Source of the DNA: CAZGSG01 sp964528095
GTDB lineage: Bacteria > Bacteroidota > Bacteroidia > Chitinophagales > Chitinophagaceae
DNA: 23,116 nt
NCBI GenBank assembly: GCA_964528095.1
Contig: CAZGSG010000068.1
Coordinates: forward strand, 1 to 23,116
Direction of reading: 5' to 3'
In this document: piece by piece, positions 1-8,775 of the stretch
Position numbering within the stretch: position 1 is the stretch's first letter
How the letters are laid out: every line of letters starts with the position of its first letter
Notes under the pieces: generated by a model
What the model was told of the DNA's origin: nothing
Seen by the model: only the letters and a program-made list of their open reading frames with translations
Databases searched by the model: none
Translations under genes and position numbers: made by a program

Positions 1-1
1 G

Positions 2-910
2 CAAACAACTTCACACATTTTAATGATCAGGCCGGTGAGCTTTGGTTATAATGCGCAAACTGCGGTCAATAACGCTTTCCAGGTAAAAGGCGAACAGGAA
101 GCAGTGCAATCGCAGGCGCTAAAAGAATTTGATGATTTTGTAGCTGTATTAAGGCAAAATAAAGTAGACGTGCTGGTAGTTGAAGATACTCCTGAGCCCC
201 ATACGCCTGACTCTATCTTTCCGAATAACTGGGTTTCTTTTCACGCTAATGGCAAAGTACTGCTCTATCCCATGTTTGCAAAAAACCGGAGGGCTGAACG
301 CAAGGAGCATGTATTGAATAAGGTGATGGAAAAATTTAAGGTGAGAAAACAGATCGACCTTAGTAGTTATGAAGCCGACGAACTTTTCCTGGAAGGTACA
401 GGCAGCATGGTGCTTGACAGGGACAACAGGATTGCCTATGCCTGCATTTCACCACGTACAAATGAAAAAGTACTGGCAGACTTCTGCCTGCAGATGAGGT
501 ACAAGCCTGTTATTTTTGACGCGGTAGATGGTAATGATCAACCGATCTATCATACGAATGTGATGATGTGCGTGGCCGATAAATACATCGTTATCTGCCT
601 GGATTCAATTCATAACAAAGAACATAAAAAGACTGTTATCACAACTATTGAACAATCACGCAAAAAAATCATCCCTATTTCCCTTGAGCAAATGAACCAT
701 TTTGCAGGAAATATGCTTCAACTGGAAAACCACTCGGGGAAAAAACTATTGATCATGTCTACGCAGGCATACGAATCACTTAGTCCTGCGCAGGTAAAGG
801 AGTTAACACAGTACAATCCGATCATTCATTCCTCACTAACCACTATTGAAAAAAATGGCGGCGGCAGCGCAAGGTGTATGATGGCGGAAATACATTTACC
901 GGCCTTATAG
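2..910 (+). CDS. ctlX: Citrulline-hydrolase-like amidinotransferase-fold protein (CtlX family), 5' end cut by window edge
   Basis: This is a guanidino-group-modifying enzyme of the arginine deiminase/amidinotransferase superfamily, most like CtlX, which hydrolyses citrulline to ornithine. Numbering from the first ATG (23), visible motifs are PDSIFPNNW (62-70), LEGTGSMV (123-130, acidic active-site region), HTN (177-179) and the C-terminal GGGSARCM with the probable nucleophile Cys285. The ATG at 23 is probably not the start. The frame stays open to base 2 and the upstream codons read QTTSHIL directly before MIRPVSFGYN, which matches the usual N-terminus of the family, so the true start lies before the window. 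The superfamily assignment is firm. Citrulline as the substrate is inferred from family resemblance. The next gene, DUF1684, lies 68 bases downstream on the same strand with no obvious functional link. Confidence 0.82.
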   Translation, partial: QTTSHILMIRPVSFGYNAQTAVNNAFQVKGEQEAVQSQALKEFDDFVAVLRQNKVDVLVVEDTPEPHTPDSIFPNNWVSFHANGKVLLYPMFAKNRRAERKEHVLNKVMEKFKVRKQIDLSSYEADELFLEGTGSMVLDRDNRIAYACISPRTNEKVLADFCLQMRYKPVIFDAVDGNDQPIYHTNVMMCVADKYIVICLDSIHNKEHKKTVITTIEQSRKKIIPISLEQMNHFAGNMLQLENHSGKKLLIMSTQAYESLSPAQVKELTQYNPIIHSSLTTIEKNGGGSARCMMAEIHLPAL

Positions 911-978
911 CATAGCGGTTTTATATTCAAAAAACCTGCTTCAACAAAATATAGACTGCATACAATAATACATACAGT

Positions 979-1569
979 ATGAAATATTCATTTTGTTTTT
1001 TACTCCTGTTTGGCCTGGTCAACGGCTATAGCCAGGATATATACAAAGACTCGATGACAAAGTATATTGGAAACTATGTGCAGCAACACGAAGTGGTAAA
1101 AGGCGATGATAAAAAGTTTTTTCGTTTTTATCCCATCAATGCGCGGTTTCTTGTAACCGCAAGGTTTGAGAAGATAGATGATGGTAAATGGTTTAGTATG
1201 GAAACCTCCGGTACACTGAAGAAAACATTCCGGGTATACGGCATTGCGCATTTCAATATAAACGATACAGCGGTCAAACTTACTATTTATCAGTCCCAGA
1301 ACCTGATGAACGTGGAGGAATACAAGAATCACCTGTTCCTGCCTTTCACCGATCTTAGTTCGGGTGAAGAAACATATACTGCTGGCAGGTATCTTGATCT
1401 TTCTATAAACGATATCAGGGATGGCAAACTATTACTGGATTTTAATAAAGCATATAATCCCTATTGCGCTTATGTGAGCGGCAAATACAATTGTCCCATT
1501 CCTCCCGCTGAAAACCGGTTAAATGTAACCATTGCGGCAGGAGAAAAATTATTCCTGCGCCCGCATTGA
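979..1569 (+). CDS. Secreted DUF1684 family protein
   Basis: A 196-residue protein of the DUF1684 family, whose biochemical role is unknown. A signal peptide is visible (about residues 1-18, a hydrophobic run ending NGYSQ, so type I cleavage is likely). The mature part carries the conserved DUF1684 blocks: FYPINARF near residue 50, GRYLDL near 137, NPYCAY near 160 and CPIPPAENRLNV near 171-183, with two cysteines that could pair in the periplasm. Length is normal for the family. The start is the first ATG, directly before the signal sequence. The gene runs convergently into the prolyl oligopeptidase gene, with only 22 bases between the stops and no clear terminator. Confidence 0.85.
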   Translation: MKYSFCFLLLFGLVNGYSQDIYKDSMTKYIGNYVQQHEVVKGDDKKFFRFYPINARFLVTARFEKIDDGKWFSMETSGTLKKTFRVYGIAHFNINDTAVKLTIYQSQNLMNVEEYKNHLFLPFTDLSSGEETYTAGRYLDLSINDIRDGKLLLDFNKAYNPYCAYVSGKYNCPIPPAENRLNVTIAAGEKLFLRPH

Positions 1570-1591
1570 TTTACCAGGTATATACTTCGCC

Positions 1592-3814
1592 CTAAAAGCC
1601 TTTCTTTATTTTCCTCAGGTCGTTAGCACCACCCTTGGGTGCTTCTTTCTTTTCCTGGCTTTGAGGTGGGGTAAACTTATCCATAAAACTCATGCCTAAT
1701 TGCTGCATAGTGAAGCTCCAGATATCTGCGGCCTCATCAATCTGTTTGCCCGTGGGCTTACCTGCGCCATGCCCTGCATTGGTTTCAATCCGGATCAGCA
1801 CGGGATTTTTACCAGCCTGGTACTCCTGTAATCTTGCTGCAAATTTGAATGAATGTGCAGGTACAACCCGGTCGTCATGATCCGCGGTTGTAATTAAAGT
1901 AGCAGGGTATTGCTCGTTTTCGCGTAACTGGTGATAAGGAGAATATTTATAGAGATAAGGGAATTGTGATGGGTTGTCTGCACTGCCGTATTCAACCGCC
2001 CATGCCGCCCCAATTGTGAACTTATGGTACCGCAGCATATCCAGTACACCTACCGCGGGCAAGGCGACCTTAAATAGGTCGGGACGTTGTGTCATAGCAG
2101 CGCCTACCAGCAGGCCGCCATTACTACCTCCCCGGATCGCTATCTTTTGGTTGTTTGTATATTTTTTTCCAATCATGAATTCCGCGGCACCGATAAAATC
2201 ATCGAATACATTCTGTTTTTTATCGAGCATGCCATCTTTATGCCATTTTTCCCCATATTCACTGCCCCCTCTTAAATTCACTACGGCATAGATACCGCCC
2301 TGCTCTATAAAAAAAGCATTGCTCATGCTGAAGCCTGGTGTCATAGGAATATTAAATCCGCCATATCCGTACAACAACACCGGGTTATTACCATCTCTTT
2401 TCATTCCTCTTTTATAGGTGAGGAAGATAGGTATCTGTGTACCGTCCTTGCTTGGAAAAAAAATCTGTTCGGTAACAAAATCCTCCGTATTCATCATCGT
2501 CTTTGTATTACGGAATAATACCGATTCCCCTTTTGCAATGTCATACCGATAAATTGCCGGAGGAGTATTGAATGAAGAATAGGTATAAAAAAACTCTTTA
2601 TCATTTTTCTCGCCACCAAAACCGCTGGCTGTACCGATTCCAGGTAATTGTATTTCACCTACATATTTGCCATCATACGCATGCTGGATCACTTTCGTAG
2701 AAGCATCTTTCAGGTAGCTTGCAAACAGCACTCCGCCTCCTGTGCCTACACCCTGTAAGGCTTCGGGTTTCTCTGCGATCAGTGTTTTCCAATTTGCTTT
2801 TGCAGGATTTTTAGGATCCACCAGCACTACTTTATAATTCGGGGCATCCTCATTGGTACGTACCAGTAATTTATCGCCGCTATTATCTATCACATCAGGC
2901 TCTGTGGCAAAACCAGGGATCAGCAGTTTAAATTGTTTATTGGCCGTCTCCTTCATATCCCTGTACCAGATCTCGGAGCCACTGGTTCCTTCGGAAATAT
3001 TTAAGATAAGAAAACGTCCATCCTCGGTAAGCCCTGCTGAGTGGAAACGTAAAGGGTTCTTTTTGTCTTCGTAGATCAGTTCATCCTTTGATTGATCGGT
3101 GCCCAGTTTATGATAATATACTTTATGAAATTGGTTCTGTTTGCTGAGCTTTGACCGCTCATCAGGTTTATCGTAACCGCTATAGTAAAACCCTTCATCT
3201 TTATTCCAGCTATACCCGCTAAACTTTACCCATTCAATTTTGTCACTAATGAGTTTTTTTGTAGCCGTCTCCATTACAAATACTTCCTGCCAGTCGCTGC
3301 CAGCCACTGCAATGGAATAGGCCATGTATTTACCTGATTTGCTAAAATTAATACCCCCCAGGGCTGCAATACCTTCTTTATTCAGTGTATTGGGATTCAG
3401 GAATTCTTCAGGTTTACCATCAATTCCTTTCTGCCTGTACATGACTGCCTGGTTCTGCAGCCCCTCATTCAGAAAGAAATAATAATAATCGCCTTTCTTA
3501 AATGGTGAAGAGTATTTGGGGTAATTCCAAAGATCTTCCAGTCTCTTCCTGACCTTATCCCTGAATGGTATCCGGGCCAGGTATTCATTCGTCACTTTAT
3601 TTTGCTGTTTCACCCAATTCTTTGTCTCCTCGCTATTATCGTCCTCCAGCCAGCGATATGGGTCAACTACTTTTGTTGTCCCATATATATCTATCGCTTC
3701 GCCTTTTTTTGTAGCTGGATATTTTAACATAGGGTCTTTTTGCAGCCCTTCCTTAGTTTGGGCTGTTCCTGTTAGTGCATACAACATAACCGGTATAAAA
3801 AACAGTTTCTTCAT
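1592..3814 (-). CDS. Prolyl oligopeptidase family serine peptidase (S9A), secreted
   Basis: A prolyl endopeptidase that cleaves after proline in short peptides. At 740 residues it has the usual size for family S9A plus a signal peptide (residues 1-18, ending TGTAQ), so it should act in the periplasm. The N-terminal part (about 25-90) has the family opening YRWLEDDNSEE. A seven-bladed propeller follows to about residue 450, and the C-terminal alpha/beta hydrolase domain contains GGSNGGLL (nucleophile Ser564), DHDDRVVP (Asp647) and AGHGAGKP (His682), with spacing like the porcine enzyme. A short charged, lysine-rich tail follows the domain. The gene lies 75 bases downstream of the unrecognised secreted protein on the same strand. 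A weak TATCTTTA element sits at 3833-3840 on the minus strand, one base off the Bacteroidota -7 consensus. Confidence 0.93.
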   Translation of the reverse strand: MKKLFFIPVMLYALTGTAQTKEGLQKDPMLKYPATKKGEAIDIYGTTKVVDPYRWLEDDNSEETKNWVKQQNKVTNEYLARIPFRDKVRKRLEDLWNYPKYSSPFKKGDYYYFFLNEGLQNQAVMYRQKGIDGKPEEFLNPNTLNKEGIAALGGINFSKSGKYMAYSIAVAGSDWQEVFVMETATKKLISDKIEWVKFSGYSWNKDEGFYYSGYDKPDERSKLSKQNQFHKVYYHKLGTDQSKDELIYEDKKNPLRFHSAGLTEDGRFLILNISEGTSGSEIWYRDMKETANKQFKLLIPGFATEPDVIDNSGDKLLVRTNEDAPNYKVVLVDPKNPAKANWKTLIAEKPEALQGVGTGGGVLFASYLKDASTKVIQHAYDGKYVGEIQLPGIGTASGFGGEKNDKEFFYTYSSFNTPPAIYRYDIAKGESVLFRNTKTMMNTEDFVTEQIFFPSKDGTQIPIFLTYKRGMKRDGNNPVLLYGYGGFNIPMTPGFSMSNAFFIEQGGIYAVVNLRGGSEYGEKWHKDGMLDKKQNVFDDFIGAAEFMIGKKYTNNQKIAIRGGSNGGLLVGAAMTQRPDLFKVALPAVGVLDMLRYHKFTIGAAWAVEYGSADNPSQFPYLYKYSPYHQLRENEQYPATLITTADHDDRVVPAHSFKFAARLQEYQAGKNPVLIRIETNAGHGAGKPTGKQIDEAADIWSFTMQQLGMSFMDKFTPPQSQEKKEAPKGGANDLRKIKKGF

Positions 3815-3889
3815 ACTAAAATTTTGACCGGCTAAAGATAACTGAAATGGGGAAAGAAGAAGGAGAATAGTTGAGGTACAATCCCGGTT

Positions 3890-4630
3890 TTATTCCCTCA
3901 TCACCGTTGGTGCTCCTCCGGATAACCAGGTCGCAAAAATTTCTGCAATTTTCCACTGGTGGCCGGCATAGTTACGGGGACGGGCAACCATATAATCCAA
4001 AAAATCCATCAGGTCCTGCCTGTTGCATGTTTTCATGATCTGCAACACCATTTTCCCGCTGTATTTGCCCTCGCTGATCTTTACATTCATTCCAGGGTTA
4101 TTCTCCAGGAAATAAGAACCGGTAAATTGAATATCATTGACCATCGAATCAAGAACGGCCTGCTCTCCTGTTTTTGTCCATTGCAAAAACACATCATTGC
4201 GATCAAAAAGGCTCTCGTCGTATACATTCGTGAATTCAATATAATGTGATGCAAGTTTTACTATTTGCCCGATATACACAGCTGGCTTTTTTACCATCGT
4301 GTAAATGATATCACCTTCACGGGGCTGAGCTTTGTTTGCTTTATAACTGATCGCAAAATAGTAATATGTCCCTTTTATCAGTTGACATTTTCCTATACCA
4401 ATTGTTACCGTATCTGAATTTTTATCCCTGTAGATCCCCTTCAATATTCCAATTTGTTTTTCCCTGACAGAAACTCCATTGGGCAAATTGACCTGGACTA
4501 TTTTGATGCTATCATTCAGCGGTGTGATATATTCGGTGATAGGAAATGCTCTCACCCAGGTACTCGTATCAGCCTGTGAAAAAACAGGAACAGACAAAAA
4601 GAACAGGTAGCAGTAAAAAAAGTACTTCAT
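3890..4630 (-). CDS. Hypothetical secreted protein, unrecognised
   Basis: I do not recognise this 246-residue protein. It begins with a clear signal peptide (about residues 1-18, a run of Phe, Tyr and Leu ending PVFSQ), so it is probably periplasmic or secreted. The first two thirds look beta-rich. The last part (about 165-246) looks helical and includes RQDLMDFLDYMVARP. It has only one cysteine in the mature part (about residue 202), no lipobox and no transmembrane segment after the signal. It precedes the prolyl oligopeptidase gene on the same strand by 75 bases, and its start faces pfkA divergently. The signal peptide supports the ATG chosen. Confidence 0.8.
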   Translation of the reverse strand: MKYFFYCYLFFLSVPVFSQADTSTWVRAFPITEYITPLNDSIKIVQVNLPNGVSVREKQIGILKGIYRDKNSDTVTIGIGKCQLIKGTYYYFAISYKANKAQPREGDIIYTMVKKPAVYIGQIVKLASHYIEFTNVYDESLFDRNDVFLQWTKTGEQAVLDSMVNDIQFTGSYFLENNPGMNVKISEGKYSGKMVLQIMKTCNRQDLMDFLDYMVARPRNYAGHQWKIAEIFATWLSGGAPTVMRE

Positions 4631-4773
4631 ATATAATGATTATACAACGATATAACAATTATTTCATGTTCCTGGCCATACCTGCTTACGGGTATTTTCA
4701 ACAAGCCATCAAACTAACACCTATTCGTACCAATGCCCGATAATGTGTTATACACACAATGAGAACAAAACCT

Positions 4774-4781
4774 TATTTTTG
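4774..4781 (+). promoter_or_regulatory. Possible -7 element of the pfkA promoter
   Basis: TATTTTTG matches the Bacteroidota -7 consensus TAnnTTTG exactly and lies about 80 bases before the proposed pfkA start. No good TTTG-type -33 element is seen at the usual spacing, so this is a tentative call from sequence only. Confidence 0.35.
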
Positions 4782-4861
4782 GGCGCTGAAAAAGCAATAA
4801 TCCGTAGATGCTAGCCTGGCATAACAAAATCATTGTTCAAAATCAGCAATTTACAATATTC

Positions 4862-5845
4862 ATGGAAAAAAAAGTCGCAAAGATCGGAGTTCTTACATCA
4901 GGCGGAGATTCGCCAGGAATGAATGCTGCAATCAGGGCCGTAGTACGTACAGGCCTTTATCATGGTCTCGAGGTTTTTGGTATTATGCGTGGTTACCAGG
5001 GTATGTATGAAGATGATATTTTTAAAATGGAGTCCCGTTCCGTTGCTAATATCATTCAGCGTGGGGGAACAGTTTTGAAGACGGCGCGCTGCAAAGAGTT
5101 TTTTGAATACGAAGGCCGCAAAAAAGCATTTGAAAATCTGAAGAAAAGAAATATAGACGGATTGGTCATTATTGGTGGAGATGGCAGCTTCCGTGGAGCA
5201 CAAAAATTCAGCAATGAGTTTGATATTCCCTGTATCGGCGTACCGGGTACGATCGATAAGGATATGGCTGGAACGGACGTAACGATTGGATTTGATACCG
5301 CTATCAATACTGCGGTACAGGCAATCGATAAGATCAGGGATACCATGGATGCACATGACCGTGTATTCATCGTGGAAGTAATGGGACGTGATGCGGGTTA
5401 TATTGCCTTACACAGCGGTATTGCCACAGGCGCCGAAAATATCCTGATCCCGGAAACAAAAACAGATATTGAAGCGATCATCGAAGGACTCACTGAAAAG
5501 GAAAAAAGGAAAAAACTGGTAAACCTGATCGTGGTAGCAGAAGGAGAAGAATTTGGCGGTGCTGATCAATTGGCAAAAGTGATCAGGGAGAGAATGCCGA
5601 ATGCGGATATCCGTGTTACCGTACTGGGCCATATTCAGCGAGGTGGTGCGCCTACCTGTGAAGACAGATTGGTTGCAAGTCATATGGGGTACTATGCAGT
5701 AGAAAGTTTACTGATGGGCAGAAAGAATGTAATGGTTGGGGTGATCAACAATAAAATACATTACACTCCATTGGATAAAGCGATTAAAGAAAAAAATAAG
5801 ATCGGGCTTGAATGGATGAAGATCGTGAAGATACTTGCGTCATAA
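4862..5845 (+). CDS. pfkA: ATP-dependent 6-phosphofructokinase
   Basis: Phosphorylates fructose 6-phosphate to fructose 1,6-bisphosphate, the committed step of glycolysis, in the cytoplasm. The start at 4862 gives 327 residues opening MEKKVAKIGVLTSGGDSPGMN, normal for the bacterial enzyme. The frame extends to an ATG at 4808, but those 18 extra residues resemble no family N-terminus. Motifs are TSGGDSPGMN (12-21), GGDGS (105-109, the glycine that marks ATP rather than pyrophosphate use), PGTIDKD (128-134, catalytic Asp132) and VEVMGRDAG (171-179). The usual TIDND reads TIDKD here, with Lys133 where many homologues have Asn. pyk follows 136 bases downstream on the same strand, placing the two regulated glycolytic kinases together. 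Confidence 0.95.
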   Translation: MEKKVAKIGVLTSGGDSPGMNAAIRAVVRTGLYHGLEVFGIMRGYQGMYEDDIFKMESRSVANIIQRGGTVLKTARCKEFFEYEGRKKAFENLKKRNIDGLVIIGGDGSFRGAQKFSNEFDIPCIGVPGTIDKDMAGTDVTIGFDTAINTAVQAIDKIRDTMDAHDRVFIVEVMGRDAGYIALHSGIATGAENILIPETKTDIEAIIEGLTEKEKRKKLVNLIVVAEGEEFGGADQLAKVIRERMPNADIRVTVLGHIQRGGAPTCEDRLVASHMGYYAVESLLMGRKNVMVGVINNKIHYTPLDKAIKEKNKIGLEWMKIVKILAS

Positions 5846-5981
5846 GCCAAATGAACAATTAATCAGTTAAAGTTCAATGCTCCTGGTTTAAAGTAGTTCC
5901 TCTCTGAGCTAACCGCTTTAATAACTTTAAACCCCGAACATTAAACCTTGATTTTAACTACACTAAAACAACTATACCGAC

Positions 5982-7481
5982 ATGAGCATAGCGAAGAAAG
6001 CAGAGAAGTATTTTCACACGGAAATGGATAAAGATGCCGGTCTGGCACACACGTTTCATAAGACCAAAATAGTTGCTACGGTAGGTCCGGCCTGCGATAC
6101 ATACGACAAGCTACTTGAACTCGTAAAAGCCGGCGTAAATGTTTTCCGGCTGAACTTTTCTCATGGCACACATGAGGATAAGGCAAAGATCATCGAACAT
6201 ATCCGCACGATCAATAAAAAAGAGCCTTACAATATTGCTATACTCGGCGATCTGCAGGGACCAAAACTGCGGGTAGGTGAAATAGAAAATGGCGCGTTAA
6301 AAATTGAACCGGGCGATATTCTCACATTTACTTCCAAGGAAAAAGTAATAGGAAATAAAGAACGTATTTACATTTCTTATCCCAACCTGCACAACGATGT
6401 GAAAGTAGGTGAGAACATCATGATCGATGATGGCAAACTGGAAGTGGTTGTAACTGAGATCCAGTCATCAGGTGATATAAAAGTAAGAGTGACCTATGGC
6501 GGAATGCTGTTGCCAAAGAAAGGTGTCAATCTTCCGGATACCGCTATTTCTTTACCATCCATGACACCTAAGGATTTTGAAGACTTTGAGTTCATTGTAA
6601 AAAATGATCTTGACTGGGTGGCTTTGTCATTCGTGCGTAAGGCAGATGATATTGTGGAACTGAAAAAACTGGTGACGGACCGTAAAAGCCTGGTGAAAGT
6701 GATGGCCAAAATTGAAATGCCATCCGCACTTGCCGACCTTCGTAATATCATTATCGAATCTGATGCGGTAATGGTAGCCCGTGGCGATCTTGGTGTAGAA
6801 CTGCCCGTAGAAAAAGTACCGATGGCACAGCGCGATATTATCCGTAAATGTATTCATCGCGGTAAGCCGGTAGTTGTTGCTACCCAGATGATGGAAAGTA
6901 TGATAGACCGCGTAAAACCAAACCGTAGTGAGATAACCGATGTCGCAAATGCTGTACTCGAAGGAGCAGATGCTGTAATGCTAAGCGGGGAAACAGCTAC
7001 AGGCCAGCATCCGGCCCTGGTTGTAAAGACCATGCGCAAGATCATCGTAGAAGTAGAAGCTACTGAATACAGGTATGACAGGGCAGCTGATCTTAAACCC
7101 CTTGCCCACTCTCCTTCTTTCTTAAGCGATGCAATTTGCTACAATGCCTGTAAGATCGCCAGCGATATTTCGGCAAACGGACTGGTTGGGATGACACAAA
7201 GCGGTTACACCGCATTTATGCTTAGCAGTTATCGTCCGAAATCGCCTTTATATATTTTTACCAAGGAACGTTCATTGGTCAACCAGTTAAGTTTAAGCTG
7301 GGGAGTAAGAGCATTCTATTATGACGAAGAAGACAGCCTGGATGATATCATTTTTGACCAGATCGCTATTTTGAAAGAAAGAGGTTTTATAAAAGCCGGG
7401 GATACAATTGTCAATACAGGCAGCACGCCGATCCACCTGCATTTGCCGACAAATGTGTTGAAGATCACTAAAATCGAATAA
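5982..7481 (+). CDS. pyk: Pyruvate kinase
   Basis: Converts phosphoenolpyruvate and ADP to pyruvate and ATP, the last step of glycolysis. At 499 residues it is slightly longer than many bacterial enzymes because of a leader of about 25 residues. The rest is canonical: FRLNFSHG (55-62), GDLQGPKLRVG (89-99), MAKIEMP (241-247, catalytic Lys243 and metal-binding Glu245), VARGDLGVE (265-273, Asp269), ATQMMESMI (300-308) and LSGETATG (334-341). The usual PTRAE reads PNRSE (313-317). The C-terminal allosteric-type domain (about 375-499) is complete. The start ATG at 5982 lies 136 bases after pfkA, and a strong terminator follows, so pfkA and pyk may share a transcript. Confidence 0.96.
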   Translation: MSIAKKAEKYFHTEMDKDAGLAHTFHKTKIVATVGPACDTYDKLLELVKAGVNVFRLNFSHGTHEDKAKIIEHIRTINKKEPYNIAILGDLQGPKLRVGEIENGALKIEPGDILTFTSKEKVIGNKERIYISYPNLHNDVKVGENIMIDDGKLEVVVTEIQSSGDIKVRVTYGGMLLPKKGVNLPDTAISLPSMTPKDFEDFEFIVKNDLDWVALSFVRKADDIVELKKLVTDRKSLVKVMAKIEMPSALADLRNIIIESDAVMVARGDLGVELPVEKVPMAQRDIIRKCIHRGKPVVVATQMMESMIDRVKPNRSEITDVANAVLEGADAVMLSGETATGQHPALVVKTMRKIIVEVEATEYRYDRAADLKPLAHSPSFLSDAICYNACKIASDISANGLVGMTQSGYTAFMLSSYRPKSPLYIFTKERSLVNQLSLSWGVRAFYYDEEDSLDDIIFDQIAILKERGFIKAGDTIVNTGSTPIHLHLPTNVLKITKIE

Positions 7482-7507
7482 TCCCTTTTATTTCGTGTTA
7501 ACTTATT

Positions 7508-7534
7508 ATAGCGGGCAATGCCCGCTATTTTTTT
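7508..7534 (+). terminator. Rho-independent terminator after pyk
   Basis: A perfect 9-bp GC-rich stem (ATAGCGGGC paired with GCCCGCTAT, loop AAT) runs into seven T residues, 26 bases after the pyk stop. This is a textbook intrinsic terminator closing the pfkA-pyk unit and separating it from the rhomboid gene. Confidence 0.92.
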
Positions 7535-7659
7535 ATTAAAAAATACCGACCCGCCTGCCTGCTAAAAAAAGCTTTGTATATTTATTTAGCAATGCCTGGA
7601 GATACAATGGCCTAATACCACTATTACGGGATTGCGAAAGCTTTAAACCGCCTTATCGA

Positions 7660-8499
7660 ATGACAAATACCGGAACAGTAGGGCTACTCCTGATTCTCCT
7701 GACAGTAATTTTCTCTTACCGGGGATTTATCAGTTCATCCTTTTTTGAACGATATAATTTCCAGGTAGATAAGATCCTTATTTATAAAGACTACAAGCGG
7801 CTGCTTACTTCAGGTTTCCTGCATCTTAACTGGACGCATCTTATTTTCAATATGCTTGGCCTGCTTTTTTTCAGCAGCAGCCTCGAGAGTTTTCTTGGTT
7901 TGCTCAAATTCCTGCTTATATATTTCGGTAGTCTTGTGGGAGGCAATCTATTGGCTCTTTTCATTCATCGCAATCATAAAGACTATAGCGCGGCAGGCGC
8001 TTCGGGGGCAATATCAGGGGTCATCTTTGCATCTATCGCCTTATTCCCCGGCATGAGCATTGGGTTGTTTCCATTGCCCATCCAGCTCCCGGGTTGGATA
8101 TATGGACTGCTCTTTATATTATTTTCAATTTATGGTATCCGGTCACGCAAAGATAATATTGGTCATGATGCACACCTGGGAGGCGCGTTGATTGGTATAT
8201 TGCTTGCTGTTATTATCATACCCTCAGCGCTGATTGAAAACTACCCGGTCATACTACTGATCACATTACCAATCCTGCTCTTCTTATACCTTATTATCAG
8301 CAGGCCCGGATTTCTGCTGGTAGATAATTTTTTCTTTAAAGCGCATAAAGATTTTTATTCAATTGATCACAAATACAATACTGCACAAAAAATAAAACAA
8401 TCGGAGATCGATCGCATTCTTGATAAAATAAATAAAAGAGGGATGAGCAGTCTTACAGCAAAAGAAAAGCAGGCGCTTAAAGAATTTTCTGAGAAATAA
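7660..8499 (+). CDS. Rhomboid family intramembrane serine protease
   Basis: A membrane-embedded serine protease that cuts transmembrane segments of partner proteins; the substrate is unknown. The 279 residues carry the full set of rhomboid signatures: HLNWTHLIFN (55-64, His60 and Asn64 matching the oxyanion-region pair of GlpG), GASG (113-116, nucleophile Ser115) and GHDAHLGG (168-175, catalytic His172). About six hydrophobic segments lie between residues 6 and 215. A soluble tail of about 60 residues ends in a charged helix (LTAKEKQALKEF), a form common in Bacteroidota rhomboids. The ATG at 7660 directly precedes the first membrane segment. The gene lies after the pyk terminator and probably has its own promoter in the roughly 120 bases between, though no exact -7 motif is visible. 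Confidence 0.92.
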   Translation: MTNTGTVGLLLILLTVIFSYRGFISSSFFERYNFQVDKILIYKDYKRLLTSGFLHLNWTHLIFNMLGLLFFSSSLESFLGLLKFLLIYFGSLVGGNLLALFIHRNHKDYSAAGASGAISGVIFASIALFPGMSIGLFPLPIQLPGWIYGLLFILFSIYGIRSRKDNIGHDAHLGGALIGILLAVIIIPSALIENYPVILLITLPILLFLYLIISRPGFLLVDNFFFKAHKDFYSIDHKYNTAQKIKQSEIDRILDKINKRGMSSLTAKEKQALKEFSEK

Positions 8500-8531
8500 G
8501 ATCACAGGCTGATTGAAGCGTACTAAACTCG

Positions 8532-8742
8532 TTTTTAACACGGATGCACGGGTGATCTTTCGCTCTCTTTGTAATTATTTCTTTGTTTGCAGTGACTAGA
8601 AACTTGTATTTCAAAATAGGGAGGCACGGAATAGACTGATCTATTCCGTGCCTCCCTATTTTTAATCTCAATATCTAATATGCGCAAATGAAATATAAAC
8701 TGCAAAGAGAGCGAAAGATCACCCGCACCTCCGTGTTAAAAA
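8532..8742. repeat. Nested inverted repeat element (about 211 bp), MITE- or REP-like
   Basis: Two inverted repeats share almost the same centre. The outer arms are 8532-8571 and 8703-8742, 40 bases each with three mismatches clustered at 8545-8548. The inner arms are 8613-8635 and 8640-8662, a perfect 23-bp stem closed by a CTGA loop. Unpaired segments of 39 and 40 bases separate the two stems. The element fills most of the gap between the convergent rhomboid and DUF1080 genes and holds no credible ORF. It could be a non-autonomous mobile or palindromic interspersed element. No transposase or target-site duplication is evident here. Confidence 0.75.
8613..8663. terminator. Possible bidirectional terminator formed by the inner stem
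   Basis: The inner 23-bp hairpin of the repeat element is flanked by AAAA on the left and TTTTT on the right, so either strand could give a stem followed by U residues. It lies between the 3' ends of two convergent genes, as expected for a shared terminator. The stem is longer than usual and the U tracts are short, so the role is inferred. Confidence 0.5.
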
Positions 8743-8775
8743 ATTACAGGAAACTCTCCAGGCCAGTATATTTAA

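Noticed and set aside
4637..4743. Short plus-strand frame before pfkA, with a hydrophobic middle
   Set aside because: About 35 codons in AT-rich divergent promoter space, no family resemblance and no start signal. Too weak to call a gene.
4808..4861. 18-residue N-terminal extension of PfkA
   Set aside because: The extra residues resemble no PfkA N-terminus, and the ATG at 4862 gives the standard length and opening.
8477..8671. Minus-strand open frame across the inverted repeat element
   Set aside because: It runs through both the inner and outer repeat arms, overlaps the rhomboid gene end, has no recognisable domain and no start context. The palindrome explains its existence.
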